DNA of 16,315 nt from Dimargaris cristalligena (GCA_027576995.1 JANBQC010000616.1:1-16315); one strand, 5' to 3'; positions 7,838-16,315 are shown, numbered from the stretch's first letter. Numbers and translations: made by a program. The notes: generated by a model not told the origin, from the letters alone.

Positions 7838-9260
7838 TGAAGAGAAAGTATTGGATGTTTATGCATTTTTCGAGTAAAGAAATATAGTATAAGTTTTTAT
7901 TTATTATAGAAGTAGTCGTAAAGGTAATAGGAGTTGTGAACAAAATATTGTTTTCCGTTGCAGGAAGAGGGCTCCTCGAACTGAGGTCGTAAATCGGCCG
8001 TTATAAATAATACCGAGGCTCATAACATAATCCAGAATATGGTCGCAAAGCTGTCATGGCACATGGCCGTTGTCATGAATATCAAATAATAAATCGGGAG
8101 TTGACTTCCCGAAAGGCGTGGAATATTTCTCATAAAATTCGTCATATCGATCGTAATCGTTAATATTTGATAAAAAAACAGTCGTAAGCATTGTAATATT
8201 CAATAATCATCAGGTTAACCTAAGAATCAACGGGTGAATTGAGACCCGGATACTGAAGGCCGATAACCGACGTTCTCACGGCACTACATATGCCTAAAAA
8301 ACCACCGTATCGGTTGAGTTTTTCCCTTGACGAATACCGCAGGTGTGCCGGCTAGACATGTATATATATATATTTCGCTTAGTGTTTTGGCCCACCCGCA
8401 TTGTCCCACTACTCTAGCTAGCTTAACACTGACCGTATTTGCAATACTTTATTCACCCTGAATACATGTCCCTGTTTATTGAAATTTTTGCTTAAACCTG
8501 TAAATACAATATGTCCGTAATAAATATTAATAGTACACCACTCAAATACATTTGTCTAAACCTCAAGATGTAATAGTAGAGGGAGGGGGGTGGAAATACA
8601 GATGGGCCATGTTATATTTTCATACAAGTAGATATATGTATCTATTTTAAAACATGGGACCGGAAAATATCTATAGTGAACCTTAGCTATAGTAACTGCT
8701 GACGACGTGGACAGCCATGCCAACCTAGCCGACCCCTATTATAGAGCGGAACATATGTAAATTAAATTTAGCCGAGTGGAGGGGGGATAGATGTACACTC
8801 AGACCATGGTCACAGCATTACCATTAGGGAAAAGGGGCAAGACAGCATGGCAATGCCAAGAAAAGGAGGGGCGGGGTCCCCCGAATCCTTCCCCCCCTAG
8901 TTGCTCGAAAAGACATGGGTTTGGATTCAAAGAAGCCTTTGTGGGTGACCCGAGAGAGCCTTGCCATTGGTACCCAAGATGTTCCTAATTGACATGGTCC
9001 CCGTCGCATAAAGGGGCCAAGGCGTCGACGGTAAACCATTACATACTAGAGTAATATAAAAATAGAATGGAAGAAAGTGAAAGCGGGAGCGGGAGAGAGG
9101 AATGGTGAGGGGGTGTAAAGGCCAATTATCATTGGGTCGGATAATCAGTCAATGGGGCCCAGGTCGCGGCTGTCCCTGACCTTGCCTTGAAAACCTCTCC
9201 CCTTCGCCCCCCCCTTTCTGTCCATAGCAATGTCCGGTGGCCACGGGGCAGTGGTATCTT

Positions 9261-9268
9261 TATATAAA
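9261..9268 (+). promoter_or_regulatory. TATA box upstream of the CPKS gene
   Basis: TATATAAA lies 345 bases before ATG 9613, following a GC-rich stretch. It would imply a 5' leader of roughly 300 bases if used directly. Confidence 0.45.
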
Positions 9269-9557
9269 ACCAGACCCACGCCCGTTCCCTCCCACCATTA
9301 CTTATAATTTACCCCCCCCTCCTTTTTTATATTATTATTAGTTACATTTAGCCAGCTTTTCTTGAGCTTACCTACCATTTATATATATTCAATTGGCCGT
9401 GATTTTCCAAGTTCAGTTGAATAGGCCATCTCTTTAAATCCATCTTTTGTAAGCGATTGATTGTCGAGCTAAAAGCAGTCATTTTTGTATTTCACCAATA
9501 TATATATATATTATTTATTCAAGTCATATTTGTCAACCGACTAGCCCAAGTCCACCA

Positions 9558-9600
9558 CCCCCCTCCTCTCTCTTTCTCTCTCTCTCTCTCTCCCTCTTCC
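9558..9600 (+). promoter_or_regulatory. 43-base pure pyrimidine tract before ATG
   Basis: Every base from 9558 to 9600 on the plus strand is C or T, with an uninterrupted (TC)9 at 9575-9592, ending 12 bases before the start codon. CT-rich blocks are common at the transcription start of highly expressed fungal genes. No AG follows before the ATG, so it is not an obvious splice acceptor. Confidence 0.55.
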
Positions 9601-9612
9601 AAATACCACGTC

Positions 9613-10152
9613 ATGTATTTCCCCAACACCATCTGCCTGTTACTAGTTAGTGTGGGTATCGCAACTGCCGGAGCGGCGACGACATCCAAAATAGTATACG
9701 GAGTTGATGATTTGCGTCAACCGGCGGCTACGCCGCTCTACGCTCTGGGTGCGGCCCAACCCTCTCCGGTCACCGGCAGCCAAACCATCACCGAGTTCCA
9801 CCAAGGTAGTAGTGGCAAGCGCATGGTCGTTTTCTACTATACTTCGTGTCCCAAAAGTCGGAAGTTTCTGCCCGAATACGGTAGATTTGCCCGTGATTTC
9901 AAGAAATGTGGCATCACGTTTGGCGAAATGAACTGCCTACGGGATCAAAAGAACCTGGACTACTGCAATAAGGACGCCATTGGTTTATTCGAAAAGACGG
10001 AGAAGCTCATGTACCCGCCTACGGTGTACCCCATTAATAACGGCCAAATCATGAGCGAATGTAAGGAGTTCAACACCTACGAGCTGATGAAGGCCTGTGC
10101 GGTGAGTAGTTTTGGTTTAACCGCTGCGTCCTGTCCAGCATTGGGTGAATAG
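9613..10152 (+). CDS. Secreted thioredoxin-fold protein with CPKS site, Cys-rich
   Basis: A 179-residue protein beginning with a signal peptide (residues 1 to about 21, hydrophobic ICLLLVSVGIATA). After a roughly 45-residue linker a thioredoxin-type strand (RMVVFYYTS) leads into C79-P-K-S82-RKFLPEY. The position of the second active-site cysteine is serine, codon AGT at 9856-9858. The distal pair C108 and C118 follows (GEMNC...LDYC), then YPPT with the likely cis-proline P136. It has further cysteines, C99, C150, C162 and C174, not shared with the two paralogs, which suggests extra disulfides in a secreted protein. The C-terminus (PALGE) lacks an ER-retrieval signal. ATG 9613 is chosen because it starts the signal peptide and follows the pyrimidine tract. 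This is the most divergent of the three; the thioredoxin assignment rests on the active-site context and on its paralogs. Confidence 0.8.
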   Translation: MYFPNTICLLLVSVGIATAGAATTSKIVYGVDDLRQPAATPLYALGAAQPSPVTGSQTITEFHQGSSGKRMVVFYYTSCPKSRKFLPEYGRFARDFKKCGITFGEMNCLRDQKNLDYCNKDAIGLFEKTEKLMYPPTVYPINNGQIMSECKEFNTYELMKACAVSSFGLTAASCPALGE

Positions 10153-10188
10153 GCTAAACTATAATTAATCCTGTTGCTTAAAATAAGT

Positions 10189-10202
10189 TATATATATATA
10201 TA
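10189..10202. repeat. (TA)n microsatellite
   Basis: Seven TA units 36 bases after the stop of the CPKS gene, probably within its 3' UTR. Confidence 0.85.
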
Positions 10203-10722
10203 AAATTATGTTAGTAGCCATTACCACAAAATGGCCTAGTCTAGATTAGCAGTACCCCTTTATACCATCCTAGTTTTACCAATTTATTGTTTTCATTAGT
10301 TATTGGTTTTTTTTTGTTGCGGTGGGGTTTTCCTGTATTACTTTACCTCTGGTTTGCCGTTGGCTTGGACGTCCGCAATATGTATTTTGGGTTTAACCAC
10401 CGTGAGACATCCAAGTATTCCAGCAGTCGGTTTCCTAAGTAGTAGATAATCACTTGGAAGAATCCGAATCTGCCGCCTGTGTCCTTTTCCTTCTGCCAAG
10501 ACTGACCCGGGGACCTTTTATAATCGCGGAGGATGAACTTAGTTGATGGCGATGCTATTATACTTACTTGTATACCCTATGTACATCTTAATATTAAACA
10601 TTGTAATTGTAAATAGATATTAAAATACCGATATCATTATTACTACGACCAGACCCAGTGAGGCATGGCTTATAATTACTATTGTCGCCGGGGGTGTGCC
10701 TTTAGATGATGGTCAGTGGTTT

Positions 10723-10738
10723 ACACACACACACACAC
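10723..10738. repeat. (AC)n microsatellite
   Basis: Eight AC units in the spacer between the CPKS and CGNS genes. Confidence 0.9.
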
Positions 10739-10871
10739 GCATATGTATATATAAATGTAGAGAATTGGGGACGATGGGTATTGCCTCCCGCTTTATATCA
10801 CCTTTTAATTTAATTTATATCAGTTCTCTGTTTGATCGACTAGGACCGTGGCCGTTCGCTGCCTTTCCGGT

Positions 10872-10980
10872 CTGGGTGATTGTGTTGTAAGGGTTTGGTA
10901 GCAAAGTGCGCTTACTGGTATGGTCCAATGATCACCCAGGTTCTGGGTAATCAACTTAGCCCAGCAATTCTCAAAGTGCG
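10872..10980. repeat. Interlocking inverted and direct repeats
   Basis: CTGGGTGAT (10872-10880) is the exact reverse complement of ATCACCCAG (10931-10939). That arm can alternatively fold onto CTGGGTAAT at 10943-10951 with a tiny loop and one mismatch. A direct repeat CAAAGTGCG occurs at 10902-10910 and 10972-10980. Function unknown. Confidence 0.6.
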
Positions 10981-11121
10981 TGTAGATGATTCCCAACCCT
11001 TTTTAGGGTAAAACAAACTACGTAGCCCCCCCACCACCAGCGAAACGGTGAACGTAGCAAATCAGATGGAGACAACTACATCTCCTTCGCATTTCTACTG
11101 CCATCTACAATAATCAAGCTG

Positions 11122-11160
11122 CCACACTTTCCTGGCATAATGGCCACTGAGAAAGTGTGG
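11122..11160. repeat. Perfect 10-bp hairpin followed by a G-run
   Basis: CCACACTTTC (11122-11131) and GAAAGTGTGG (11151-11160) are exact reverse complements around a 19-base loop. The loop itself contains TGGC (11133-11136) and GCCA (11142-11145). A run of about ten G covers 11159-11168. It could be a structured RNA, the remains of a small inverted-repeat element, or chance. Confidence 0.65.
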
Positions 11161-12238
11161 GGGGGGGATAATCCAGTAACTGGAGCTATATAGTATTCAA
11201 TATAATGTCCTATTTTAGTGATGCGCGGCTGGCCCCTCCTATTCGTCGAATATGGTGGACACGGGGTGGGTCGAATGGGATAGGTTGAAGGGCACTATCA
11301 CCTCACCTCACCAAGCTCCTAAAATGAATCCATCACGCCCAGCAATAAAAAAAAATGGCGTAGGATTATTATTGGCTTTTATCTATCAAACATGTGTGGA
11401 GTTCTAACCTACTTTTAACCCGACGCATCCCCAAAGCGGGTGAGGAACGTAAAAAACTCATTTCAATTAGGATACTATTTGCATGTTAATATATAGATAT
11501 TTAAAACAGGTTATTCAATGGAAATAAGGCAGGATGTGGCTGGGCATGATAATAGTGGGGGCCATGATCGTATATGTATGATATTGGTTTTTATCAGGGC
11601 GATTGAGTGAAAATACTGCCCCACCCACTGTTGTTTGCGATTGACGGTAGAGTACTTACAGTGAGACCCCCTCTCTCTTCCTGCCACAAGGTCAATCATG
11701 AAGGAAAATGGACCGCCAGGGGGCCAGGAGAATAGCCAAGGGCTCGACCGCCCCCTGCTTCGCTTTTATGAGAGCGACACACGGCAGTCCACCTTTCTCC
11801 CTACCCTGACCGATGCAATATGTTCGACACCGCCTGTCGTCCTTTCTGCCGGTAGTTTAACCCTATTGTTCTGCTGCCTTAGCGAGATGGACACAGTCAA
11901 GTTCACCTAACGGCCCTTGGCTCAATATCGGGTTAAAGGTAAAAGAAAAGGAAATGTGTGTATGGCTCTGTATGGGAAGGAAGGGGGTTGTTGCTGGCCA
12001 CATGTATTAGTCTTGCTCTGTCTTTTGCTCCCCCCTCATTCGCCTACGGTTGGAGTCGTTCGCTTTAAATGGATCACCTAAATCAAGGACGATCCTACAC
12101 TCCTTTTCTTGTTCTGCCTCTTCCATTGGCCCAAAGAAGGAGTGGTAGGGGCGAATCCTCGGGATCCCATTGTCCGTCAGTTATTCCGCATGTTTGCCCA
12201 TCAGACACCCTCCCCTCCCTCCTCCCTCTCTGCCCATA

Positions 12239-12255
12239 CACACACACACACACAC
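12239..12255. repeat. (CA)n microsatellite
   Basis: Eight CA units plus one C, 27 bases before the TATA-like box of the CGNS gene. Confidence 0.9.
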
Positions 12256-12281
12256 CCATACACGTTCTCACCAAGCAGTTG

Positions 12282-12288
12282 TATAAAG
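12282..12288 (+). promoter_or_regulatory. TATA-like box upstream of the CGNS gene
   Basis: TATAAAG lies 309 bases before ATG 12597, a spacing similar to that of the TATA box of the CPKS gene. Assignment is tentative. Confidence 0.35.
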
Positions 12289-12596
12289 AAACTACACATC
12301 CCCTCTACACCTTCCATGACCCCGAACTTATGATTTTATTTCGTCTTTAAATCCCTAGTTTTTATCAATTTAAGTTTATGCGGAAGCTTGCTATTTCCTC
12401 TCGCTTTATTAACGACTGAATATATTATTTCTAGCCATTGCAGTAGCTATATTCACACATATATATATCTTAACACCCCGCTATTCAGTTGCTTCGAGAC
12501 TTTGGCCTGCCAAGACACCTTCGCCCTTATTAATTCCGCACTACACAAACTTGACATTTCTCCCCGCCCGACCTTTTTTATTTTCCCAACTAAATC

Positions 12597-13106
12597 ATGT
12601 TCCAAAACCTGTTCCGTGCCACCGCCTTGGCTGTTTTGGCCTCCCTGGTGACGTTCACCCAGGCGCTCCCCCAGCCCACCACCCTTCAACGCCGGGCCCC
12701 CCTGGACCCTTCGGATCACTTCTACTCGGCGCACATTACCGTACTGGACCAAAACTACTTCAGCAGCGAAGTAGAAAACAGCGACGTGCCTGTGGTCATT
12801 ACCTTCTACGCCCACTGGTGCGGTAACAGTAAACGGTTTGCCCCCACGTGGCAAGCCGTGGCCGCCAAGTACGCCGACCCGGCTAACCAAGGGAATAGCG
12901 AATCATCCTTGTCCCAGGTCAACTTCTACCAGTACGACTGTGCGCTCAATGACGACCACCGCGATTTCTGCGCCGAGAAGGATACCGGCGGTTACCCCAC
13001 CCCTTTCATGTACAAACGGGGCGTGGGTCGGGTCGAAATTGAAGAGTATGAGTCCGAGGATGGTCTGACTAAATCGATTGAGAATTTCGTGGCGGCCCAT
13101 AGATAG
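12597..13106 (+). CDS. Secreted thioredoxin-fold protein with CGNS site
   Basis: A 169-residue protein and the closest of the three paralogs to a standard PDI a-domain. Residues 1-23 form a signal peptide (hydrophobic LAVLASLVTF, ending TQA). QRR at 31-33 could be a Kex2-type processing site, leaving a mature chain from about residue 34. The thioredoxin core reads VVITFYAHW-C75-G-N-S78-KRFAPTW against the family pattern APWCGHCKxLAP. The resolving cysteine is therefore serine (codon AGT, 12828-12830). The buried pair C115/C125 (YDC...DFC) and GYPT with cis-proline P134 are kept. The C-terminus (VAAHR) has no HDEL/KDEL. It is single-exon with TAG at 13104. Likely located in the secretory pathway or extracellularly; without a CxxC it should not act as a normal dithiol oxidoreductase. 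Confidence 0.9.
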   Translation: MFQNLFRATALAVLASLVTFTQALPQPTTLQRRAPLDPSDHFYSAHITVLDQNYFSSEVENSDVPVVITFYAHWCGNSKRFAPTWQAVAAKYADPANQGNSESSLSQVNFYQYDCALNDDHRDFCAEKDTGGYPTPFMYKRGVGRVEIEEYESEDGLTKSIENFVAAHR

Positions 13107-13985
13107 TGGGGGTCGAATGGCTCATACGTGAGAGGAGGAGGAACAGTGCCATTATCACTCTACCCCATTTCATACCCCACTTTTATTTTTCACGTTTCTT
13201 GTTGTCAATGACATCGCCTTTGTAATCACCATCAGCTGTGTTGACAAACACCTACGGCAGGTGTCAGGGAGAAGTCCTTGGGTTAGGCCATTTTCTAGTC
13301 ACTTTGGTCTATTTGGTTAATATTGGTGTATTCGCCCAGTCTTTACTAGGATATGGTCTAATTCCTAATTCCGTATCCCATCCAACGACAACTCCTCTTT
13401 CGCACTCCATGTATTGCGATGCCACATAATTGTTCGCTTTTACTATATATTCCTTAACCGACTGCGTTAGTTTTATGAACTTGATGAATTATTATCTGTT
13501 TTTTTTTTGTAACTAATAGGCCACCGCCTCGTAGGGGTTCCTGACACCCTCCCACAAGCCTTCATATCGAGAACGGCTGAAATGGGAATCTTGCCTCTCC
13601 TTGATACTGCAGAGCTACGTCCGTATCTACATCCACCCCCCTCATTTTACTATAATTAAACCACCATTTATTCAGTGTTGGATGTCCTCAACCCTATTGA
13701 ATGTCGAGTAAGCTCTTATTCCTGAAACCGGCCGAGTTCTTACTGCTCGCATATGATAGTTCGCCAGATTTAATAGAATCACCAAGTTCTGGATTATATA
13801 TTTAATAGCTCTATTGAATTGTTCATATCAGTGAAGAGGAGCTTATGATAGGCAAAACTACGAGTGAGCTTTGAATATAGAGTTACCAAGGAAGGAGACC
13901 TGGGACCAAACTAACTGATTTTCAGTTTCAAACCAACCAATATTCTGAGCCTTTATTTGATCAGCTGCTCGACCACAGCCTAGTC
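13107..13985. other. Convergent intergenic region
   Basis: This lies between the 3' ends of the CGNS gene (plus) and the F-box-like gene (minus). No coding frame is supportable. It is AT-rich, with a run of nine or ten T near 13500, and contains the poly(A) signal of the minus-strand gene at its right end. Confidence 0.55.
13952..13957 (-). terminator. AATAAA poly(A) signal of the F-box-like gene
   Basis: TTTATT on the plus strand is AATAAA on the minus strand, 28 bases past the TAG stop of the minus-strand gene. Confidence 0.55.
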
Positions 13986-15615
13986 CTAGAAGGCCGACTC
14001 GGGCAATGCAGGATATCTAGGCAGAGCAGACCGGAGTGCCCGAAAAGATCCCGAGGGATACGTGTCGCCACCACTACTCAAACCGGGGAGACTGGCACTT
14101 CTTAGGTGGATCATGCCATATGCACCATAATGGGCTATACACTGCCTGAAATTTATCCCGGAAACAGTTCTCAACGGGCCACATCCTTCATTAATCTTCT
14201 GGGAAGCCCAGTGGAAGCCCAGATACTCGGCACACCTGTATACAAGGTGTCTATTATATCCAAATTCCTCTAGAGCATCTTGCTCAAGGCCAGTTAGGTC
14301 GAATCCCAGGATCATCAGGTCCAGGAAATTCATAAGTTGGAAGGACCGGGTACTAAAACTCTGAATTTTGGCAATATACGTGCCCAATTTGTCGAATTGC
14401 TTAGCCGCCGCCAGGGCACCGGTGATGATCGGGATCATGGAAGTATAAAATGTATTACCACCGGTGTCAGATATATATGAAGCGAATTCGGAGTCGAGCA
14501 TTTCGTCAGTGGCAATTAGGTTACCGATTGGTACTACTTGCATTAGGAGATTGGTTTTGGGAATACGCCGCCTGGCTAACTTCCGGGTGACGTCCCAGAG
14601 TTGCTCCACATCGTTATAGAGGGCAAATTCAACCAGGGGAAATACCTGGGAAAGCTTCTGTCGGTTCAATTGGTCAAAGCGCACATAGCACCAGTCGGCG
14701 TAGACCTCTTGAAGCCCCGGTACCAGTCGGGGTAGAGCTAAAATAGTATCCTGATCGTCAGCTCCAGGCTGGTTGTCATGAGATAAGGGTTCACCATTAG
14801 GCATAATTCCGTAGTCGCCGGAAATCTTAGTGTAGAGCCACTGGAACACGGTATTGGAAAACTCAACACGTACGAGATTTTGGAATATGTCTTCGTCAAG
14901 TTCTATACTTTCTCTAGAAAGTAATTCGGTAAATTGGGGGTGTATGTATTTCTTGTCCTAGACGGCCCAAGTCGAATGAACATGGGAGATCGTAAATCGA
15001 TAATTAGTGTAAAAATAACATGGTATTGTGCATGGTTAGTTTACAGTACTGCAACAATCCCGTGGGGAGGAAGTGCTATGGACCATAAAGATAAAATTGA
15101 CCCTTTCTCGATGGCGGATAAGGTATGTGCCAGTCTCCACCACTTGGTTACATTTGGGATCATAATAAGGGCAGACTTACATCGGCAGCTTTGGTATAAC
15201 CTTTGTTGCCGAGGGGCATTGGTCGAATTGTTTTAGAAACTTGGGCTACCTGGGCCAAATCCAGTGGGTTGAGTTGCTTACCAACCATCTCGAGCAATTC
15301 ATACGGTAAGGCTTTGGTAGTCGGGTTAGCGGGTTCTTTCACTTAAACTTGGTCGGGACGTGCGAGTTTCTCAGTTTGGCTGGCCAATTGCCCGTCGTCG
15401 TATTCATTATCAAACCCACCAGACATGGTACTCGGAAGTGCCTTTGGGTCACGGAAACCAGTCGGGTACCCTATGCTAATAGACACCGGGTTTTTTCCCA
15501 CTATTAGTCCAGTCGACTCGGGTACGGGGGACTCGATGGTGGGGTGGGGGTAAGCGACGGCACAGTGCACGACCATCATGCCCACCAGGGTGAATGAATA
15601 ACCTACGGACTTCAT
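13986..15615 (-). CDS. Signal-peptide protein with F-box-like motif, three exons
   Basis: Proposed exons are 15615-15420, 15311-15181 and 14957-13986, giving 432 residues. Residues 1-21 form a good signal peptide (hydrophobic FTLVGMMVV, ending AVA, then YPHP). Residues 22-65 are a Pro/Ser-rich linker. Residues 67-92, LPYELLEMVG...LAQVAQVSK, match the F-box pattern (LP-E-L--I---L-p-dL---s-VSk). The remaining 340 residues are mostly helical-looking, and I do not recognise them. Intron 1 has donor GTGGGT, branch CTAAC and acceptor AAAG, and removes an in-frame TAA (15343-15345). Intron 2 has donor GTAAGT, and the exon-3 frame opens exactly after a TAG acceptor. Both junctions keep phase. F-box proteins normally bind Skp1 in cytosolic SCF ubiquitin ligases, so the signal peptide is odd. 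If splicing differs, the secreted leader and the F-box part could be separate products. The stop is TAG at 13986-13988. Confidence 0.7.
14958..15180 (-). other. Intron 2 of the F-box-like gene
   Basis: The donor is GTAAGT (15180-15175). The acceptor is TAG (14960-14958), immediately before the continuous exon-3 frame. At 223 bases it is longer than intron 1, and its CTAAC sequence (15039-15035) lies rather far from the acceptor, so a small extra exon cannot be excluded. Confidence 0.65.
15312..15419 (-). other. Intron 1 of the F-box-like gene, 108 bases with in-frame stop
   Basis: The donor is GTGGGT (15419-15414), the branch point CTAAC (15329-15325), and the acceptor AAAG ending at 15312, 14 bases past the branch A. 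The length is divisible by three and the flanking frames agree. Retention would end translation at TAA 15345-15343 after 90 residues. Confidence 0.6.
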
Positions 15616-15798
15616 CGCGGGAATTTCGAACGAGTGGTTTGGCGGGAGCTTTTCCAACTGGGAAACAGCGAATAGAATGGCGAAGTTAAAAATGAGGTTG
15701 ATAGAGACTGAAGCGGTGTGGTTGGTATTTCAAGTGAGGTCCAGTTGAAAGAAAACAAGTCGTGTGTAATCAATTAAAGTGTGGTGGGAGAGGATTGG

Positions 15799-15806
15799 TA
15801 TTTATA
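15799..15806 (-). promoter_or_regulatory. TATA box of the F-box-like gene
   Basis: TATAAATA on the minus strand lies 184 bases before ATG 15615, implying a leader of about 150 bases. It supports transcription starting upstream of the signal-peptide exon. Confidence 0.6.
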
Positions 15807-15905
15807 AGCAAGTGTCCGGGAGTTATTCAGCTTCGATTATGTTACAGGTGATGGTGAAAGAGGAAATGGCTGCTTGAATCACCTGCCTTTGTAATTGCGT
15901 ATTTC

Positions 15906-15928
15906 ATATATATATATATATATATATA
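15906..15928. repeat. (AT)n microsatellite
   Basis: A 23-base alternating AT tract, about 100 bases upstream of the TATA box of the F-box-like gene. Confidence 0.9.
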
Positions 15929-16315
15929 GCCGGAGTCGGTTGCTTATGGTGTTTCAACTGCAAATATTGCTTCACGACAAGCCGTCGCACAAGTGTTCAA
16001 ATGAGGAATGTGAGTTTGACCACTTGACGCATTATTTAACCAATATGAAGACTCGGACACGTAGATCATGATTTTTTTTGGTGCCCGATGCGAGTATATG
16101 CCATGGTGCTTCATTTGGGTAACACCGGAAGGAAGGTATGGGTGTACTCATCTCTGTAATACCTTTATATTCTGAGTTGTCTGCATTGATTGTCTGATGT
16201 GAAAGGGGAGTATTATAAGTTACACTGGTATCGCTCGAGGGTATATCAGCCTTAGTCTCCCTCTTTTCACGTACTATCTATTTGGAATAAGTCCAGACTA
16301 GCAAGATACAAAATA

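Larger units (their letters stand above)
7838..9612. other. Intergenic region upstream of the CPKS gene
   Basis: No gene can be supported. The region is AT-rich from 7870 to 8760, with (TA)n at 8361-8373 and 9498-9511. A GC-richer patch at 8820-9040 contains short open frames on both strands without motifs. The TATA box at 9261 and the pyrimidine tract at 9558-9600 belong to the downstream gene. Confidence 0.5.
10153..12596. other. Intergenic region with hairpins and microsatellites
   Basis: About 2.4 kb with no supportable gene. It holds (TA)n at 10189-10202, (AC)n at 10723-10738 and (CA)n at 12239-12255. A set of interlocking repeats lies at 10872-10980 and a perfect 10-bp hairpin at 11122-11160. 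TATAAAG at 12282-12288 lies 309 bases before the next gene. A 70-codon ATG frame at 11698-11910 is somewhat GC-rich but has no recognisable features. Confidence 0.5.
15616..16315. other. 5' flank of the F-box-like gene and AT-repeat spacer
   Basis: This contains the leader and promoter of the minus-strand gene, then a 23-base (AT)n tract at 15906-15928 and AT-rich DNA. No further gene is visible to the window end. Confidence 0.5.

Noticed and set aside
8225..8290. tRNA relic suggested by GACCCGGATAC and ATAACCGACG patterns
   Set aside because: The resemblance to the T and D arms is partial, and no cloverleaf can be drawn.
11698..11910. 70-codon ATG frame, GC-richer than its surroundings
   Set aside because: No recognisable motif or signal peptide and no neighbouring regulatory signal; kept only as a remote possibility.
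12069..12350. 93-codon ATG frame across the CA repeat
   Set aside because: The sequence is dominated by the microsatellite and pyrimidine-rich DNA, and it overlaps the TATA-like box of the CGNS gene.
14934..15236. 100-codon plus-strand frame with GTATGT that could be a splice donor
   Set aside because: It lies antisense to intron 2 and the ends of exons 2 and 3 of the better supported minus-strand gene, and shows no family features.
15343..15345. In-frame TAA splitting the signal-peptide frame from the F-box frame, suggesting a pseudogene
   Set aside because: A phase-consistent intron (GTGGGT donor, CTAAC branch, AAAG acceptor, 108 bases) removes it, and TATA and AATAAA signals flank the gene.

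Overview
The window looks like nuclear DNA of a fungus, probably an early-diverging filamentous lineage (inferred, no taxonomic marker present). Evidence: a eukaryotic tRNA-Arg gene with a short intron after position 37, a Ypq/PQLC2-type vacuolar PQ-loop transporter, small secreted proteins with fungal-style signal peptides, one spliced gene with GTRRGT donors and a CTAAC branch point, TATA boxes, and wide AT-rich spacers full of (TA)n and other microsatellites. There are no operons; genes lie 0.9-2.4 kb apart.

Layout. Bases 88-174 hold tRNA-Arg(CCT). Bases 852-1572 carry four related tRNA-shaped elements on the minus strand, with tRNA-Gly-like bodies but altered or displaced anticodons; most look like pseudo-tRNAs. 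After about 2 kb without a convincing gene comes the PQ-loop transporter gene (3699-4718). Three plus-strand single-exon genes then encode small proteins with a signal peptide and a thioredoxin/PDI-like fold: 6943-7596, 9613-10152 and 12597-13106. In all three the active site reads CxxS instead of CxxC, while a second cysteine pair typical of PDI a-domains is kept, and none has a C-terminal ER-retrieval signal. A 55-codon proline-rich minus-strand ORF (7670-7837) sits just after the first of them. On the minus strand at 13986-15615 is a gene best read as three exons. It joins a predicted signal peptide to an F-box-like motif and a long C-terminal region I do not recognise. It has a TATA box (15799-15806) and an AATAAA signal (13952-13957).

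How the parts fit. The transporter is probably a vacuolar basic amino-acid exporter and has no evident link to its neighbours. The three CxxS proteins are the most interesting content: a dispersed cluster of divergent paralogs that have each lost the resolving cysteine. That suggests mixed-disulfide binding or trapping, or a structural role, in the secretory pathway or outside the cell rather than ordinary oxidoreductase turnover. The signal-peptide/F-box gene and the tRNA-like cluster are the next most unusual items. Functions are inferred from sequence by eye; no database search was run.
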